From positions 1 through 8,250 of the forward strand of contig JBDKIU010000098.1 in NCBI GenBank assembly GCA_039796915.1: 8,250 bases of DNA, in the 5' to 3' direction. The position numbers were made by a program, and so were the translations under genes. This document shows positions 5,910 through 8,250 of this stretch, piece by piece; position 1 is the first letter of the stretch, and the number at the start of each line of letters is the position of its first letter. Below the pieces are notes generated by a model that was not told the DNA's origin, did no database searches, and worked only from the letters and a program-made list of their open reading frames with translations. The stretch comes from REEB481 sp039796915 (lineage in GTDB: Bacteria > Bacteroidota > Bacteroidia > NS11-12g > UBA955).

Positions 5910-5930
5910 CGCCCTTATTTGAACCTGTCC

Positions 5931-8250
5931 ATGATGTACCGCACCCTGAAGCATGTAAACTGGCCCGATCTGGAACTTGGCGTGTTGGATGGCTGGAAAC
6001 GTGCGGAAACGTTCCGGCAAAGCATAGAAAACCGCAAGGATGCTCCGGCATTTACCTTTTTTGAAGGGCCACCAAGTGCCAATGGTATGCCAGGCATCCA
6101 CCACGTGATGTCGCGCGCGCTCAAGGACATTTTCTGTCGGTATAAAACCTTGCAGGGGTTTCGGGTAGATCGTCGCGCGGGCTGGGATACGCATGGACTT
6201 CCGGTTGAATTACAGGTGGAGAAGCGCCTGGGCATCACGAAGGAAGATATTGGTAAAACCATCAGCATTGCAGATTACAATCGTGAGTGCCGTAAAGATG
6301 TAATGCAGTTCAAGGATACCTGGGATCAGCTTACCGAACGCATTGGTTTTTGGCTGGATCTGGAGCATCCTTATGTAACATACGAGAACAACTATATAGA
6401 ATCACTTTGGAACCTGCTTCAGCAGTTGTATCAAAAGGGTTTTCTCTATAAGGGCTATACCATTCAGCCTTATTCACCAGCTGCTGGCACGGGCCTGAGC
6501 AGTCATGAACTGAATCAGCCGGGAACCTATAAAATGGTGAAGGATACTACCGTGGTGGCGCAGTTTAAACTGCAAGCCACCACCGACGAATTCCTGCTGG
6601 CCTGGACCACCACGCCCTGGACGCTGCCGGGAAATACCGGACTTGCCGTTGGTCCTGACATTGATTACGTTCAGGTACAAACCTGCAACCCATATACCGG
6701 TGCGCCGGTGAAGGTATATCTGGCGCAGAACCTGTTGGGTCGCTGGTTTGATCCTGCAGGTGCCGAAGCCGATCCAGCCTCCTGGAAACCCGGTGACAAG
6801 ATCTTGCCCTGGAAGGTGTTAAAACACCTCAGGGGCCGCGATCTTGAAGGCCTGCGCTATGAACAGCTGTTGCCTTATACACAACCCGAAACCGGCGACA
6901 ATTTCCGTGTGGTTTGTGCCGATTTTGTAACCACCGAAGACGGCACCGGAATTGTTCACCTCGCCCCAAGCTTCGGCGCCGACGACTTCCGCACCGCGCA
7001 GTTAAACCAGTTGGGCAGCCTCACGCTCGTAGATCGGCAGGGTCGTTTTGTTCCTGAAGTCACCGATTTTGCCGGAGAATTCGTGAAAGAAGCCTTCCTG
7101 AGCGATGCACAAAAAGAAGCAGCCAGGCAGCAACAGGGCCGCGACAAATACCTCAGCGTGGACGAGCGCATCTCCATCAAACTCAAGCAAGAGAACAAAG
7201 CCTTCCGCGTAGAGAAATACGAACACAGCTATCCCCATTGCTGGCGTACCGATAAACCCATCCTGTATTACCCGCTGGAAAGCTGGTTCATCCGCACCAC
7301 TGCCGTAAAAGACCGGATGGTGGAACTGAACAAAACCATCAACTGGAAGCCCAAGGCTACCGGAGAAGGTCGTTTTGGGAATTGGCTTGAAAACCTGGTG
7401 GACTGGAACCTGAGCCGCAGCCGTTATTGGGGAACACCCCTGCCCATCTGGCGCAGCGAAGATGGATCAGAAGAACGTTGTATTGGTTCGATGGAAGAAC
7501 TTCGAGAGGCCTGCAAAGCGGCGGTCGCGGCAGGATTCATGCAGGAAAATCCTGTGGATCAGCCAGACTTTGAACTGCATCGACCCTGGGTTGACGACAT
7601 CATTTTGTGCAGCCCCAAGGGCCAGCCCATGCGCCGCGAGACAGATTTGATCGACGTATGGTTCGACAGTGGCGCCATGCCTTATGCGCAGTGGCATCTG
7701 CCTTTCGAAAACAAAGAGCAGTTTCAGCACAGCTTTCCTGCCGATTTCATCGCAGAAGGTGTAGATCAAACCCGCGGCTGGTTCTTCACCCTGCACGCCA
7801 TCGCCGTGATGCTGCACGACAGCGTTGCGTATAAAAACGTAGTTGCCAACGGGCTGGTGCTCGACAAGAATGGCAATAAGATGAGCAAGCGCCTGGGCAA
7901 TGCCGTGGATCCGTTCAAAACCGTGGAGCAATATGGGGCCGATGCCCTGCGCTGGTACATGATCAGCAATGCGCCGCCATGGGACAACCTCAAGTTTGAC
8001 CTGGAAGGAATTGCCGAAGTACAGCGCAAATTCTTCGGAACCCTCTACAATACCTACAGCTTCTTCGCATTGTATGCGGGCGTGGATGGTTTTGTATTCA
8101 ATCCCAATGCGCAGATTCCGCTGGAGCAGCGTTCCGAGCTGGATCGCTGGGTGCTCAGCAAATTGCATTCACTTATGCAGCAGGTAGAAGCAGCCATGGA
8201 TGATTACGATCCGACCCGCGCTACCCGAGCCATTGAAGATTTTGTAACCG
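5931..8250 (+). CDS. ileS: Isoleucyl-tRNA synthetase, type 2 (5' part, runs off window)
   Basis: This class I synthetase charges tRNA-Ile with isoleucine. The first 773 codons are present without a frameshift; IleRS proteins of this type in Bacteroidota are about 1,100 residues, so roughly a third is missing. Landmarks in order: GPPSANGMPGIHH (46-58) at the place of the HIGH motif, here GIHH; GWDTHGLPVE (about 84-93); the CP1 editing domain with TTTPWTLPGN (226-235); DVWFDSG (575-581); EGVDQTRGWFFT; and the second signature KMSKR (650-654). KMSKR and the GIHH form point to IleRS2, the eukaryote-like, mupirocin-resistant type. Start: two consecutive ATGs at 5931 and 5934, both plausible; 5931 is used. 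No Shine-Dalgarno sequence is seen. Several long antisense open frames within it are not genes. Confidence 0.96.
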   Translation, partial: MMYRTLKHVNWPDLELGVLDGWKRAETFRQSIENRKDAPAFTFFEGPPSANGMPGIHHVMSRALKDIFCRYKTLQGFRVDRRAGWDTHGLPVELQVEKRLGITKEDIGKTISIADYNRECRKDVMQFKDTWDQLTERIGFWLDLEHPYVTYENNYIESLWNLLQQLYQKGFLYKGYTIQPYSPAAGTGLSSHELNQPGTYKMVKDTTVVAQFKLQATTDEFLLAWTTTPWTLPGNTGLAVGPDIDYVQVQTCNPYTGAPVKVYLAQNLLGRWFDPAGAEADPASWKPGDKILPWKVLKHLRGRDLEGLRYEQLLPYTQPETGDNFRVVCADFVTTEDGTGIVHLAPSFGADDFRTAQLNQLGSLTLVDRQGRFVPEVTDFAGEFVKEAFLSDAQKEAARQQQGRDKYLSVDERISIKLKQENKAFRVEKYEHSYPHCWRTDKPILYYPLESWFIRTTAVKDRMVELNKTINWKPKATGEGRFGNWLENLVDWNLSRSRYWGTPLPIWRSEDGSEERCIGSMEELREACKAAVAAGFMQENPVDQPDFELHRPWVDDIILCSPKGQPMRRETDLIDVWFDSGAMPYAQWHLPFENKEQFQHSFPADFIAEGVDQTRGWFFTLHAIAVMLHDSVAYKNVVANGLVLDKNGNKMSKRLGNAVDPFKTVEQYGADALRWYMISNAPPWDNLKFDLEGIAEVQRKFFGTLYNTYSFFALYAGVDGFVFNPNAQIPLEQRSELDRWVLSKLHSLMQQVEAAMDDYDPTRATRAIEDFVT

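Larger units (their letters stand above)
5498..5930. other. 433-nt intergenic region between divergent rhodopsin and ileS genes
   Basis: No convincing protein-coding gene was found on either strand. The rhodopsin-proximal part (about 5545-5580) is very A/T-rich and probably holds the rhodopsin promoter, although no clean TAnnTTTG element is visible there. Further right are a short hairpin (5640-5661), a 27-codon ORF starting MCGIFGV (5664-5747), two DnaA-box-like 9-mers (5760-5768 and 5800-5808) and a good -7 element for ileS (5902-5909). It is by far the longest gap between genes in the window. Confidence 0.8.

Noticed and set aside
7467..8168. 233-codon minus-strand open frame
   Set aside because: It lies wholly inside the well-conserved ileS coding region and resembles no known family to me; it is a reverse-strand shadow.

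Overview
The window looks like a chromosomal segment of a Bacteroidota bacterium with roughly balanced base composition. The evidence is a proteorhodopsin of the flavobacterial kind, an OmpL-like 'bbp2' porin, a YkuD_2-type L,D-transpeptidase, a long eukaryote-like (type 2) isoleucyl-tRNA synthetase, almost no Shine-Dalgarno sequences, and several TAnnTTTG-like -7 elements close to start codons. I cannot name the genus. No tRNA, rRNA, CRISPR array, insertion sequence or prophage gene was seen.

Layout, left to right. (1) 1-264, minus: 5' part of recR, cut by the window edge. (2) 365-1725, plus: a translationally coupled pair, a QmcA/stomatin-like SPFH membrane protein and its NfeD-family partner. 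(3) 1737-3654, minus: a secreted L,D-transpeptidase followed after 73 nt by a porin-like outer-membrane barrel; the barrel gene converges on the NfeD gene with only 11 nt between stop codons. (4) 3727-4710, plus: mnmH/selU, tRNA 2-selenouridine synthase, divergent from the transpeptidase. (5) 4724-4755: a strong bidirectional terminator shared by mnmH and the rhodopsin gene. (6) 4775-5497, minus: a single-gene light-driven proton-pump rhodopsin. (7) 5498-5930: a 433-nt non-coding stretch between divergent genes, holding a small ORF that starts MCGIFGV, two imperfect DnaA-box-like sites and a probable ileS promoter. (8) 5931 to the window end, plus: the first 773 codons of ileS.

Most of this is housekeeping and envelope biology, not one dedicated system. 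The SPFH/NfeD pair acts in the inner membrane, the transpeptidase in the periplasm and the barrel in the outer membrane. mnmH and ileS both act on tRNA function but are not co-transcribed. The rhodopsin would supply proton-motive force in light; the genes for retinal synthesis must lie elsewhere.

The two points most worth a second look are residue-level. The IleRS carries GIHH in place of the class I HIGH signature, the altered motif linked to mupirocin hyper-resistance in some IleRS2 enzymes. The rhodopsin combines a DTE proton-pump motif, a green-tuning Met, and a Gly at the position that forms the carotenoid-antenna fenestration in xanthorhodopsin.
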